Assembly: GCA_024734495.1 (NCBI GenBank)
Contig: JALMQS010000843.1
Coordinates: forward strand, 1-64,000
DNA: 64,000 bases
Source of the DNA: Forficula auricularia
Lineage: Eukaryota; Arthropoda; Insecta; Dermaptera; Forficulidae
Direction of reading: 5' to 3'
Positions 10,413 through 19,680 of this stretch are shown piece after piece (within the stretch, counting starts at the first letter, position 1; each line of letters starts with the position of its first letter). A program made the translations under genes and the position numbers. The notes under the pieces were generated by a model. That model was not told the origin of the DNA and ran no database searches. It saw only the letters and a list, made by a program, of their open reading frames with translations.

Positions 10413-10545
10413 TTTTTTTAACGAAATTGATGAAAGAAGCCAAAGAGGTGAATCCCCGAAAGGTTGGCCCCTTCATCGTGAAAAGAAGAAGAGGGGATTT
10501 TTTGAGCGGGTAGATGTCGAAGGGTGCGGGTCTTAAAAAAACTGT
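10413..10545 (-). mobile_element. LINE 3' UTR fragment
   Basis: Poly(T) at 10413-10419 marks the 3' tail on the minus strand. The body (TTCACGATGAAGGGGCCAAC, then GGGATTCACC) matches the 3' UTRs at 26120-26218, 48403-48520 and 62914-63010, and TAGATGTCGAAGG near 10512 matches the LINE at 63020-63035. It is a 5'-truncated copy of that LINE group. Confidence 0.55.
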
Positions 10546-10549
10546 CGAT

Positions 10550-11581
10550 ATCCGTATTAGTTTAATTTAATAATAGATAAATTGACCGAAAACCTGAAAT
10601 TTGTTCAAAATTCAGTAGGCTCTTTGTAGTTTCGGTGAATTAAAAAAAATTATTTATTTATTAAATGAAAATTTAAAACACACTTGTTCCATTAATTATT
10701 ATTTTTGACTATTTAAAATCTCAAAAAAAAATATTTAAAAAATATATTTTTAGAATAATTTAGCATTTTTTAAAAACAATGAGTAAAAAACTAGAGTTCG
10801 CCTTCCTCCCTGGCGTACCTAGAAAGTAAATGGATGGATCCAACTCTTCGATACCTTTACCAAAAAAAAATCTCCCATCATGCTTAATATATATAATAAT
10901 AAATAATTAAACTAAAAATAATTTTTCTCCCTTTGGGTAAAATAATAGTCAAAAACTTGTAGAATAATGTTTTTTTTCTAGATTAGCTCAATATGTCGTA
11001 GAAAGTTTGGCTTTGATGTCAAAATATTTAAATTTCAAATAAAACGAACTTTTATCTACATTTTGGGTTCTCTACCTAAAGAATTTTCTGTTCAAAAATC
11101 TAAAAAATATTTTTTTCGAATTGTTTTAAAGATGTTTTAAGCTTTTGTTATAATAAATGCATAAACATCTTTTTTTCAACTTAACTTTATTAATTTATTT
11201 ATTTATTTATTTTAAGACTTACTAATAGTTCATTACAAATCAATATAGGTAATAGTTTTGACATTCTATATCTATATGTTCACCGACCTCCATGTTAAAC
11301 GGCTTAACGGATTGAGTTTAAAATTTGGAAACATAGACTCATGAGGGGTCAAATAAAACGGTGTGATTCATAAAAAGTTAACTTTTAGTCCCAGGAGCAT
11401 ATTTTCACCGACCTCTTTTTTCTTTTCGCTATTCTTATTCCAAGTTCTATTAATAAGAATACTCTAATTCAATTTTTTCTAAAAATTTAAATTTAATATC
11501 TTTGTAAAACACACATACAGTTTAAAATACATAAAACAATTTATAAAATATTCCGCAATTTCTAAATGGAACAGAAATATA
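10550..11581. other. AT-rich sequence, nothing recognised
   Basis: No gene is visible. A weakly repeat-like phrase (ACGGATTGAGTTTAAAATTT) at about 11308 resembles text common in invertebrate repeats, but no copy was located here. Confidence 0.35.
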
Positions 11582-11594
11582 TAATATATGTAAA

Positions 11595-11995
11595 TTGAAG
11601 GAGACAATAAAAGAGTGGGTCTTCTGCTGGAATTATAAATTTTATTTATTTATAATGAGACCATAGTTTCGAGGGCTTTGCCCTCTTCATCAGTCTATTA
11701 CAATGGATTCACATGAAATTAATTTATGAATGAAAAATAAAAATGTTTCATGTGGTTAGGTTAAGCATTGTTCAGGGTGGCCAAGTTAAGAATTGAAATT
11801 TATACTTGTTTTATTTTGGCTGTAGGTGGCGTTCATGAAGTTTTTATTTGAGCGGCTATTTTTAAAATAAAGCCCTCGAAACTATAGTCTCGTTATAAAT
11901 AAATAAAAGTTATAATTCCAGCAGAAGACACACTCTTTTATTGTCTCCTTCAATATATAAAAATTCTGCTACTCTCGGCAAAAAAACTTTCAATT
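11595..11995. mobile_element. Penelope-like foldback element with 13-bp TSD
   Basis: It is flanked by TAATATATGTAAA (11582-11594 and 11996-12008). The termini read TTGAAGGAGACAATAAAAGA on the left and the inverse on the right. The left arm holds a full hammerhead-like motif; the right arm keeps only its 3' half (CCCTCGAAACTATAGTC, about 11873-11889). It is a shorter sibling of 14408-15289 with the endonuclease deleted, and it shows the uninterrupted target into which the hairpin retroposon at 15100 inserted. Confidence 0.65.
11659..11693 (-). ncRNA. hammerhead-like ribozyme motif
   Basis: Minus strand: CTGATGA, extra A, stem GAGGGC/GCCCTC with loop AAA, GAA, ACTATGGT (one change from the palindrome ACTATAGT), C. 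The core is intact. Confidence 0.55.
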
Positions 11996-12342
11996 TAATA
12001 TATGTAAAATTGAGATGTGTGGAATTGCCTAAATTAAAAATAATACTACTAAATATTATTTTAGGGCCACTACTCTCTACTTAAATAATATTGTTATTTG
12101 GTAAAATTATGAATCTCATACAAAAATGCCTAAATCTGCAGCAGAAAATCGTAAGGTTGATAAGCAACTGCTGCAAAATGAAAGTGAAGACCAACGACCG
12201 AAACGCTATTCTTATTCTAAGTTCTAATAAGAAAACTCTAATTGAATTTTTTCTACAAATTTAAATGTAATCTTTTTAAAACACACAAACAGTTTAATAT
12301 AATACTATTTATAAAATATATCCGCAATTACATAAAATATTG

Positions 12343-12586
12343 GATTATCAGAGAACCAATCGACTTGATTGGGGAATAATGGAATTGAAATAATTATCGG
12401 AAAAAGAGGTTTTTTATCTAATTAGATTTTTCCTCTTATTAAAAACAAGGACTAAAGATGAATAAGGACATTCGATGGTGGAGAAGTAATCTCCGGAATC
12501 GAAGCAAAAATACAATGTATACATTAATTAATGTAAAATAATTGGTTTAATAAAATTTAAAAAAAACAAAAAAAACAAAAAAAAAA
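12343..12586 (+). mobile_element. 200-bp poly(A) retroposon, copy 1
   Basis: It is flanked by the 13-bp TSD ACATAAAATATTG (12330-12342 and 12587-12599) and ends in an A-rich tail. Family signature in order: ATTATCGGAAAAGAGG, TTTTTCCTCTTATT, AAAACAAGGACTAAA, the hairpin GGAGAAGTAATCTCC followed by GAA and TCGAAGC, and ATTGGTTTAATAAAATTTA. No clear tRNA A and B boxes are seen, so the promoter origin is unknown. It may be a LINE 3'-end derivative. Confidence 0.65.
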
Positions 12587-12629
12587 ACATAAAATATTGA
12601 ATTGATTGAGGCAGAAGAGGAGGAGAGGA

Positions 12630-12856
12630 GAGATCCAATCGACTTGATTGGGGAATAATGGAATTGAAATAATTATCGGAAAAGAGGTTTTTTTATCTAA
12701 TTAGATTTTTCCTCTTATTAAAAACAAGGACTAAATATGAATAAAGGACACTCGATGGTGGAGAAGTTATCTCCGGAATCGAAGCTAAAATACAAGGTAT
12801 ACATTAATTAATGTAAAATAATTGGTTTAATAAAATTTATAAAAAAAAAAAAAATA
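12630..12856 (+). mobile_element. 200-bp poly(A) retroposon, copy 2
   Basis: It is nearly identical to the preceding copy, in the same orientation and about 40 bp further on. Both begin CCAATCGACTTGATTGGGG, so the pair could be a local duplication rather than two insertions. It ends in about 14 A residues. Confidence 0.62.
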
Positions 12857-14394
12857 TTTTTAAATGTGAAGCTTTGATGATTTATTGCTAAATATTATAT
12901 TATTATCTGCCCTGCGGGTCCGGCCTAAGGGCTTGTTTTATTGTATAAAAAAATTAAGAAATTTTTATTAAAACAAAAATATTATTTATTAAATCAAAAA
13001 ATGAATCATGAATAAGTAATTTATTAAATTTAAATTTATTACTAGGACAGTAGCTGTGAGATATATTTCACTCCTACAATAATCATTTGCCAAATTTACC
13101 TTTCTGTTATTAATTTTATGAAATAAATAAAAAAGTGTTTTCCAATTTCACTTTTTTTAATTAATTGTTTTATGGTTGGAATTTTGTTTAAATCACACAT
13201 AACTAATTATTATTTATTTTATTATTTTGTATTAATTGTAGTTTGTGTTCAATAAATAGTTAAAATTAATTATGTATAATTTTAACAAAATTTCAACCTT
13301 CAATAACACTAAAAAATACAAATTTTAAAATTGCTTTATTGTATTTTAAAACCAACTAATAGTTCAATGACACACATCGTTATATAGTAAAATTAAGGAA
13401 TAAATTATTAGACATTAAATTAAGTGATAAATTTTGAATAGTACCTAATAATTCCACAGTCAACCGAATAAACCAAGCAAAAGAACAATCGAAGAAATTT
13501 TCAATAAAAATAAAATGTTTATTTGTCTTTAAAAAATAGAAGAAAGATAATATTTTAGGAATATATACTATATATATAATATATCTTATCACGATATATT
13601 ATTTTCTATAGAATGTAAATAAGAAGCATGTTTTCAGACAAATGCACTCGAGATCAATTTCATCAGATTGGGGAAAAAACCTTAAAAGAAGAGAAGAAAA
13701 AACACTTGGAAAAATGAAAATGGTATTATTATATTCGATTGAAAAAGTTTTTCCCTTTGCTATATACTTTAATATGAAACTTAACTTTTATAATATTCAA
13801 GCAATTTTTATTATTTTTATATTTGGGTGTTTTGACCGATATGTTTTTATGTCATTTCTAAAAGATACAACTAAACTATTAGCTATTGATAGAAACTCTT
13901 ATCAAAGTGTGGCATCACAGCCCCAATATCCAAAACAACGCAAAATTATGCATAAAAATAATTCCCTGAAGATCCGTAATTGCAGCAAAGAGTGGGCATT
14001 ACAAAATATTAAGATTTTACTTAACTTTTAATATTATTAATATTAAATTTTTATAAAAAATAAATAGAGATATGAATAAGTAAATATGTGATTTTACATT
14101 TTAAATAAAGTTTTCTAATGAACAAAAATAACTTCGAGACTCAAAATCATTTATTTTCTCATTAAATTGATTTAAACTTTCTAATGTCCCTAATAATTTG
14201 GCCACACATGGTAATCGAGAATCGGTTTCTCGAAAAAAACTCGATTGATTTTGATTAAAATCACGGGTTTGTGTGTTTTTGACTCTACAATTTGATATGC
14301 CCGGGTTTCATCTTCGAGTACCTTTAATTTGATTGTTTTTTCTTATTTAAAATAATTATTTGTCGGTGGGTGTGTCAACAAAAATTATATAAAC
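12857..14394. other. AT-rich sequence with remnants of Helitron body
   Basis: Near 13340 the phrase TTTTAAAACCAACTAATAGTTC resembles Helitron interior sequence in shortened form. The open frame 13642-14031 (129 codons) is rich in I, F, K and N, has no domain or splice context, and is considered chance. No other feature is visible. Confidence 0.3.
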
Positions 14395-14469
14395 TATAAC
14401 TATTATTGAAGGAGACAATAAAAGAGTGTGTCTTCTGCTGGAATTATAAATTTTATTTATTTATAACGA

Positions 14470-14504
14470 GACTATAGTTTCGAGGGCTTTGCCCTCTTCA
14501 TCAG
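14470..14504 (-). ncRNA. hammerhead-like ribozyme motif, intact core
   Basis: Minus strand: CTGATGA, one extra A, stem II GAGGGC/GCCCTC closed by AAA, GAA, perfect palindrome ACTATAGT, C. GA before the core can pair with TC after the cleavage position, then TAA with TTA after a small internal loop. It sits in the 3' terminal region of an element still carrying GIY-YIG sequence, which directly links motif and family. A partial inverted copy lies at 15029-15045. Confidence 0.65.
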
Positions 14505-14654
14505 TCTATTACAATGTATTCACAGGAATTAATTTATGAATGAAAGGTTAACATTTTTCATGTGGTAAGGTTAGAAATTACATAGAGTGTGCAAGTTAAG
14601 AATTGACACTTATACTTGTTTTATTATTTTGACTGTAGTTGGCGTTCGTGAAGT

Positions 14655-15023
14655 TTATATTTTATCAGCTATTTTTAAAATAAAGCTTTCGGGAATTTCT
14701 ATTTTACGATTTAAGAATTTTTTTGGTGAATTATTGTATGATTTTAAAATTTCTAACGATTCGAAAATACTAATTTTTAAGGGATCTAATTCTGATCTAA
14801 TTAATTTAATATTTGATTCATCTGGAAAACAATGTTTCTCGGAAATTAAATGGTCTGCAAATGCACTATGCCCTGAACCCCCTTTAAAAATCCTTTTGTG
14901 TTTCGAAATGCGCGTGTTTAAATTTCGTTCTGTTTTTCCTATATAGGTCGAATCACATTTTCCACATGTTATGGAATAGACACCTTTTTTGTCCATTTTT
15001 TGAATTTTGTCTTTCTTATTATT
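14655..15023 (-). pseudogene. Penelope-like GIY-YIG endonuclease, C-terminal fragment
   Basis: The frame is open from about 15023 (no true start; the first Met is at 14996) to a stop at 14655. Counting from that Met, G5-V6-Y7 and Y18-I19-G20 form the GIY-YIG signature. C11, C14, H49 and H55 form the CCHH zinc-binding set typical of Penelope-like endonucleases. R24/R29 are candidate catalytic arginines and E79 or E82 a candidate metal ligand. In intact elements this domain follows the reverse transcriptase and nicks target DNA for insertion. The RT is truncated away where the inverted terminus joins. The domain itself has no internal stop, so it is relatively young. The opposite-strand ORF at 14587-14946 is a shadow. 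Confidence 0.8.
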
Positions 15024-15099
15024 GCAAAGCCCTCGAAACTATAGTCTCGTTATAAATAAATAAAATTTATAATTCCAGCAGAAGACACACTCTTTTATT

Positions 15100-15222
15100 A
15101 AAATTAAATTAGGTTGGAGTTGGTGGTGTTTCACTCCTTGTGAAACACCACCAACTCCAACCTAATTTAATTTTAACAATGTTTCACTATAAACCAACAC
15201 CGCGTTCCCTAAATTTTATTAA
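15100..15222 (+). mobile_element. 123-bp hairpin retroposon, copy 2
   Basis: It is inserted in the right terminus of the Penelope-like element with a 13-bp TSD, ACACTCTTTTATT (15087-15099 and 15223-15235). The sibling element at about 11920-11935 shows the empty site. The hairpin has perfect 35-nt arms (15100-15134, 15140-15174) and a 5-nt loop. The loop-proximal GTGGTGTTTCAC is shared with copy 1 (3539-3664), while the outer arm sequence is different. The module TGTTTCACTATAAACCAACA and CCGCG follows. Confidence 0.7.
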
Positions 15223-15302
15223 ACACTCTTTTATTGTCTCCTTCAATATATAAAAATTCTGCTACTCTCGGCAAAAACTTTCAATTTAATATAACTATTA
15301 TT

Positions 15303-15859
15303 TTAATACTAGTATTATAATAATATTATATTATTTTATAGTATTATTTTAATTTCATCTTTATTAATTAATTAGTTTTTTAATTTTAAAATCCACTAAT
15401 AATTCATTACAAATATTATTATATATTAAAATTAGGAAATTTAATTAATTGATATCTGGTTCAATAAATTGTTAATTAATTAAAGCAAACTGCAACGGAT
15501 CGTTGCTAAACTTTATCCAAATTCATTTGAAATATTAATATGTTCTTGAGTAAAGTACATTAAAATATAATTTTACTAAAAACTTTATTTAACCTTTTTT
15601 GTGGTCCCCAGAGTACTTAATTAGGATATTAAATTTCATCAAAATTGATTAAGTCATTTTCAAGATATTTAGAAAAAACTAAAAAAGTACTGAAATAAAG
15701 TACTAATGTTTGTGGACCGATATGTACCAAAAACTAATCAGCGCTTCATTTTGTTAAAATACTGGTAGGTTTTCAATTTCAATTCATTCGGTGCAACGGT
15801 GTGGAAAAATTCGTGGACGAAAAAAACGATAACACACACACATACATCCATCCATCCAT
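15303..15859. other. AT-rich sequence with Helitron-body remnant and short CATC repeat
   Basis: TTTTAAAATCCACTAATAAT-type sequence at about 15375 resembles the Helitron interior. A CACACATACATCCATCC tract lies at 15834-15860. The phrase ACCAAAAACTAATCAGC (15726) recurs in related form in the poly(G) repeat copy near 53510. No gene. Confidence 0.35.
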
Positions 15860-16045
15860 CCGCACGCACTTCCAAAAAAAATGGCACTTTTTGGCCTCTC
15901 GGCGAGATCCCAGGTAATTTTTGCAAAACCGTCACGTGCTAAAATTCAATCTCATTGAATACTTCAATTTGTGACCTTAATTGAGTCCATGGGTTCCGTA
16001 GTCTTTACCTGAGGACCCTTTGAAGTCGCGCTTGCCGCGAGAGCG
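15860..16045 (-). repeat. dispersed repeat, copy B
   Basis: This is the inverted counterpart of 4235-4430: on the minus strand it reads GCGCGACTTCAAAGGGTCCT, then CGGAACCCATGGACTC, then GTGACGGTTTTGC and GGCCAAAAAGTGCC. It retains CACGTGACGG where copy A has a degraded form. Family unknown. Confidence 0.5.
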
Positions 16046-16985
16046 ATTCAATACTTTCTCCCATGCTTCGCATTGGATACAAGTAAAAAATTAATAATTA
16101 GAGATACTCAAGGTGGAGTGGTAGAATCCAATGCTGAATTGATGCAAAAGCAGCCCAAGGATAATGAAAAGTACAAATTTAAAATAAAATAATTTATAAG
16201 AACGTCATTTTCATCCGCTTAAAAAATCCGACTATTCTGATCATTGTCCTACCTTCTTCAGAATTTAAAAAGGTCAACAAAAGAACCTCCGTCTATATCA
16301 ATATTATTTCTAATTGCAATTAAGTGACCAACTGGTAAAATCGAAAATAATAAATAATTGTATCTGTGAGCCTACAAAAAATTCGAAGGAAAGACCATCG
16401 GTATAGTAGCTCAGAATTAACTAGATAATCAAGTATTATTTTAATTATCAATGCGTTTTTTGAACATATCCTAAAGGCTTACACGATATACAATTCAATT
16501 AAAACTTATGGTACAAAAAGTAACAACAGTATTAAAACTTTGCCGTCTGAGCTCAAATATAGAAATATTAAATTTCATAATAATGGTTAGAAGATGATGT
16601 ATTAAGTAATAAGAGATGTAAAGCGTATTAACATAACGCTGTCAAGGTTATACTCACAAAAACTGAACATTAAAACAATGAGAAGTTCTTAATCAAATAT
16701 TATCAATTAGATATAATTTTATTTCCATTACAGTATATTATATAGAAAACAGGTTTTTACAAACAGGAATGAAAATTATGTTAATAATAATAATTCAAAG
16801 TAAAGATAATTCAAAAGCTAATTTCACTTGAACCCCTTAAATATACGCAACCTAGTCAACAAACTCCTTGGGATTTTCGAGCTACAGTAATAGCTACTTC
16901 TAGGCTCGTGGTATTGATTCCGCATGTTGAATTTTATAGGTTATAATGTGTGAGGAATTTGTATCCCAGAAAAACAGATATGATG
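16046..16985. other. AT-rich sequence; short repeat remnant at 16095-16150
   Basis: The segment near 16095-16150 (minus strand: GCATCAATTCAGCATTGGAT) matches sequences next to retroposon copies at 21650 and 30755. No gene is seen. Confidence 0.35.
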
Positions 16986-17052
16986 CTCACGAAGTAAAAA
17001 TTTCTTAATTGGAAAAAATTATTTTATTACATTTCTCATATAAAATCATGAA

Positions 17053-17086
17053 GCATGTTTCGGTTAACACTCTTAACCATCTTCAG
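17053..17086 (-). ncRNA. hammerhead-like motif, left arm
   Basis: Minus strand: CTGAAGA, extra T, stem GGTTAA/TTAACC with a 5-nt loop, GAA, ACATGC, T. Stem III has lost the terminal T of the palindrome ACATGT. Confidence 0.5.
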
Positions 17087-17477
17087 TCTGTGAAACAAAC
17101 AAAATTCATGATACAAAACATCATTACACATTGACAATGATAATATGTTATATAAGGTGAGAGTTGTTCAATACCTCAGAATTCTTGATTCAAGTTTATG
17201 CTTATGTTTATGGTTTTTTTCGCTTTTTTGATTAAATGCTCCAGCTGAAGTCTATAATTTTCATCATGCATCATGCGTTTTAAATTTTGAATTTTATCTA
17301 CATTGGTCAATTAACCTTATATGAGTTTTACATCTTTGACAAAAAATGTGTGGTTTTTCATTGATTGCTTGAATCAAGAAATCTGATGTATCAAACAACT
17401 CGCACCTTATATAACATGTTATCATTGTATCAATGTGTAATGATGTTTTGTATCATGCATTTTGTTTGTTTCGCAGA

Positions 17478-17512
17478 CTGAAGATGGTTAAGGGTGTTAA
17501 CCGAAACATGTT
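17478..17512 (+). ncRNA. hammerhead-like ribozyme motif
   Basis: CTGAAGA (17478-17484), extra T, stem II GGTTAA/TTAACC with loop GGGTG, GAA (17503-17505), 6-nt palindrome ACATGT (17506-17511), then T. GA/TC can start stem I. It has the same plan as the other motifs but a different stem II sequence and a different palindrome length. Confidence 0.55.
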
Positions 17513-17542
17513 TCATGATCCTTTATGAAAAAAGTAATAAAA

Positions 17543-18077
17543 AAAGTGTGTGTATACTTATGTACACGCGTTAGAAGTTATACTTCTTTGGCGTCTGAAA
17601 AAAATTTCAAAAAACAAAACTGCAGTAAAGATCGAAGAAAAATATTAAAATTAATCAAAAAGGTTTTATTTCAGTAAAAATAGCTATACAGTCAAAATAA
17701 ACAATCATTAATTATCATGTGAACGAGTCAAATATATTTTTATATATATATTTAAATATATAAGTTTTAACACAGTTTTTGTAACTGACAAATTTATACA
17801 ATAAATATATATATTATTCAAAAATATAATATATAATTATATAAATATATAATTATTAAGAATTGATTATTAATATAAATAATATATTTCACATCCACAT
17901 CAACTGGCTTATTGAATTTGAAAATAACAACACTTTTGTTAGATTCCTTGCAGTCGTTTAAAGGAATATATTATTTATTCTATTCTGTAGCCAACTTTAT
18001 CATGTTAATTTTTGGGACATCTGGCGCGCAGGTCACAAATTCACTCTCATCCAAACGCGCCAAAAGAAGTATAACTT
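17543..18077. mobile_element. DNA transposon-like insertion (about 535 bp)
   Basis: It splits the right arm of the Penelope-like element; the uninterrupted order can be read from the left arm. An 8-bp direct repeat, TAATAAAA, flanks it (17535-17542, 18078-18085). The ends share imperfect inverted sequence: GAAGTTATACTTCTTTGGCG near the left and CGCCAAAAGAAGTATAACTT at the right. An 8-bp TSD would suit hAT, P or Merlin-like elements, but AT-rich flanks make its length uncertain. The interior is AT-rich without an ORF. Confidence 0.5.
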
Positions 18078-18817
18078 TAATAAAATAATTTTTTCCAATT
18101 AAGAAGAAATTTTTATTTAGTGGGCGCCAAATACCTCATTCAAGACTTTCACATTATAATTTGCCATATCAAGCAGTATTTATAAATTATAGGTTATGTT
18201 TTAAAAACGATTAAATTAACACTGCACATCCGTATAACATGTGAACTAATTTCGGATTAGCTCCGCGAACACATTTCCATAATAAAATAATTCAAGCCAA
18301 ACCTTTTTGATTATCCTGTTAGATTTTAAACCAAATTAAATTAAAATTTGGATTAAATATAAATCGATTAGGATAAATATGTATTAACAACAATATATAA
18401 ATAATAGACAATGGCCAATTGGATTGATCGCAGCCCCAATTAGATCAATAAGGTAGTGTTTTTGTAGAAAAATCAAAGAACCCCTTAAATCGCCGCAACC
18501 ATCACAACAAATCTAAAATCCAATCTACACGTTTAATCTTTTAGGGTATGTTCTGAAGGAGCTAAAAACGATCAAATTCACACTTCTCACGCCCAAAATT
18601 TTTGAATTACTTACATATTCCCATAATAAAATAATAAATAGATAGACCAGAAACTTTTAAAGTAAAGTTAGAGCTTAAACGGAATTAAAACTTTGAATTA
18701 AATATAAATATTTATTGATTAGAAAAAAAAAGCTTACAATTTACTATATTAACAACAATACATAAATAATAAACAATGGCCAATTAGATTGATGGCTGGG
18801 CCAATTAGAATGCTACT

Positions 18818-18989
18818 TTTTTCTTGCTTTTCGGCCCTTCTAGCCATCAGCCAATTTACGATACTATTATTATAAATTACGTCATCTATGTAGGGATCAG
18901 ATTTTTAGTCGGATGCCTCGAGTCGGATTCGAACCCAGGTCCACTTGATTAGCAGGCTGGTACCCTAACACCTCGGCTAACCCGATCCC
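18818..18989 (-). mobile_element. tRNA-derived SINE, copy 1
   Basis: Minus strand: TAGCCGAGGTGTTAGGGTA resembles an A box, CCTGCTAATC an anticodon-loop region like tRNA-Ser, and GGGTTCGAATCC is a perfect B box. The body ends at a T-run on the plus strand near 18818-18825. A 13-bp TSD with one mismatch (TTAGAATGCTACT at 18805-18817; 18990-19002) confirms insertion by reverse transcription. It is inserted in unit 2 of the tandem array. Confidence 0.7.
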
Positions 18990-19248
18990 TTAGAATGTTA
19001 CTATTTTTAAATGAAAAATGAAAGAACCCTTTAATCCTCGCAACATAATCATCAATTTTTGCAATCTTAAAACCAATTCATACGTTTAATCTTATAACTT
19101 ACAAGATCTGTTTTAAAGAAGTTAAAAAAGATCAAGTTCATTATTATCTTTGAACTACTTACAAATTTCCTTAATTAAATAATTAGATCCGAAATTTTTT
19201 AAGTTAACCATAAGATTAAATTCTTAGATCTTAAACGGAATTAAATAT

Positions 19249-19249
<1 letters not shown>

Positions 19250-19289
<40 letters not shown>

Positions 19290-19460
19290 GCTTTTCGGCC
19301 TTTCTAGCCATAAGCCATTTACGATACTAATTATTTTATTTATTTAAATTTGTCTCTACCTCGGGGGTCAGATTTTAGCCGGATGCCTCGAGTCGGATTC
19401 GAACTCGGGTCCTCTTGGTTAGCTGGCTGACATGCTACCGCCTAGCCTACCCGACCCCCC
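19250..19460 (-). mobile_element. tRNA-derived SINE, copy 2
   Basis: Same family as copy 1 (TTTCGGCCTTTCTAGCCAT, GCCGGATGCCTCGAGTCGGA), with a long 3' tail of about 35 T on the plus strand. B box GAGTTCGAATCC. It is inserted in unit 3 of the tandem array; units 1 and 2 show the empty site. Flanking ATAAATTT/ATAAAAATTT is the probable TSD. Confidence 0.68.
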
Positions 19461-19616
19461 ATAAAAATTTATTAATTAGAAAAAATATTTACAATTTATT
19501 AACAATAGAAAGAGCCATTTAGATTGATGACAGCGGCAATTAGAATAATAATTAGAAAAATGAAATCGGACCTTCTTTCTTATATATATATGGGGGGTAT
19601 GGGGTTATGGGGAGTT

Positions 19617-19618
<2 letters not shown>

Positions 19619-19676
<58 letters not shown>
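19619..19676. repeat. (TA)n microsatellite
   Basis: About 28 uninterrupted TA units. The open frame across it (YIYIYI-type) is an artefact of the repeat. Confidence 0.9.

Positions 19677-19679
<3 letters not shown>

Positions 19680-19680
<1 letters not shown>

Larger units (their letters stand above)
14408..15289 (-). mobile_element. Penelope-like element with endonuclease relic and 13-bp TSD
   Basis: It is bounded by TATAACTATTATT (14395-14407 and 15290-15302). Reading the minus strand from 15023: the end of the coding region with a GIY-YIG domain, a 3' UTR, a hammerhead-like motif (14504-14470), then the terminus TATAATTCCAGCAGAAGAC. An inverted copy of the terminus, starting inside the motif at 15029, closes the right side. 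This inverted-terminus structure is characteristic of Penelope-like elements. A hairpin retroposon inserted at 15100-15222. The reverse transcriptase is gone. Confidence 0.75.
16990..18115. mobile_element. Penelope-like foldback interrupted by a DNA element
   Basis: The left arm (about 16990-17100) and right arm (about 17465-17542 plus 18078-18115) are inverted copies containing a hammerhead-like motif, TGTAATAAAATAATT and CCAATTAAGAA. The spacer (17100-17460) also has inverted pieces (TGTATCATG, CATTGATACA-like, TTATATAAGGTG). The right arm is split by an insertion at 17543-18077. No coding region. Confidence 0.55.
18190..19560. repeat. tandem triplication of a roughly 350-bp unit
   Basis: Three diverged units begin near 18190, 18546 and 19101. 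Shared landmarks are ACGATYAAATTCACA-type sequence, TTCCATAATAAAATAA, GAATTAAATATAAAT, TATTAACAACAATAYATAAA, CAATGGCCAATTRGATTGAT and CATACGTTTAATCTT. Units 2 and 3 are each interrupted by a SINE at a different internal position, which fixes the order of events: triplication, then two insertions. Function unknown. Confidence 0.55.

Noticed and set aside
13642..14031. 129-codon plus-strand open frame
   Set aside because: AT-rich codons (I, F, K, N, L), no domain, no splice or promoter context. In about 70% AT DNA of this length one such frame is plausible by chance, though it is the longest non-repeat one.
14587..14946. 119-codon plus-strand frame
   Set aside because: Antisense shadow of the GIY-YIG endonuclease fragment, which has clear catalytic and zinc-binding residues on the minus strand.
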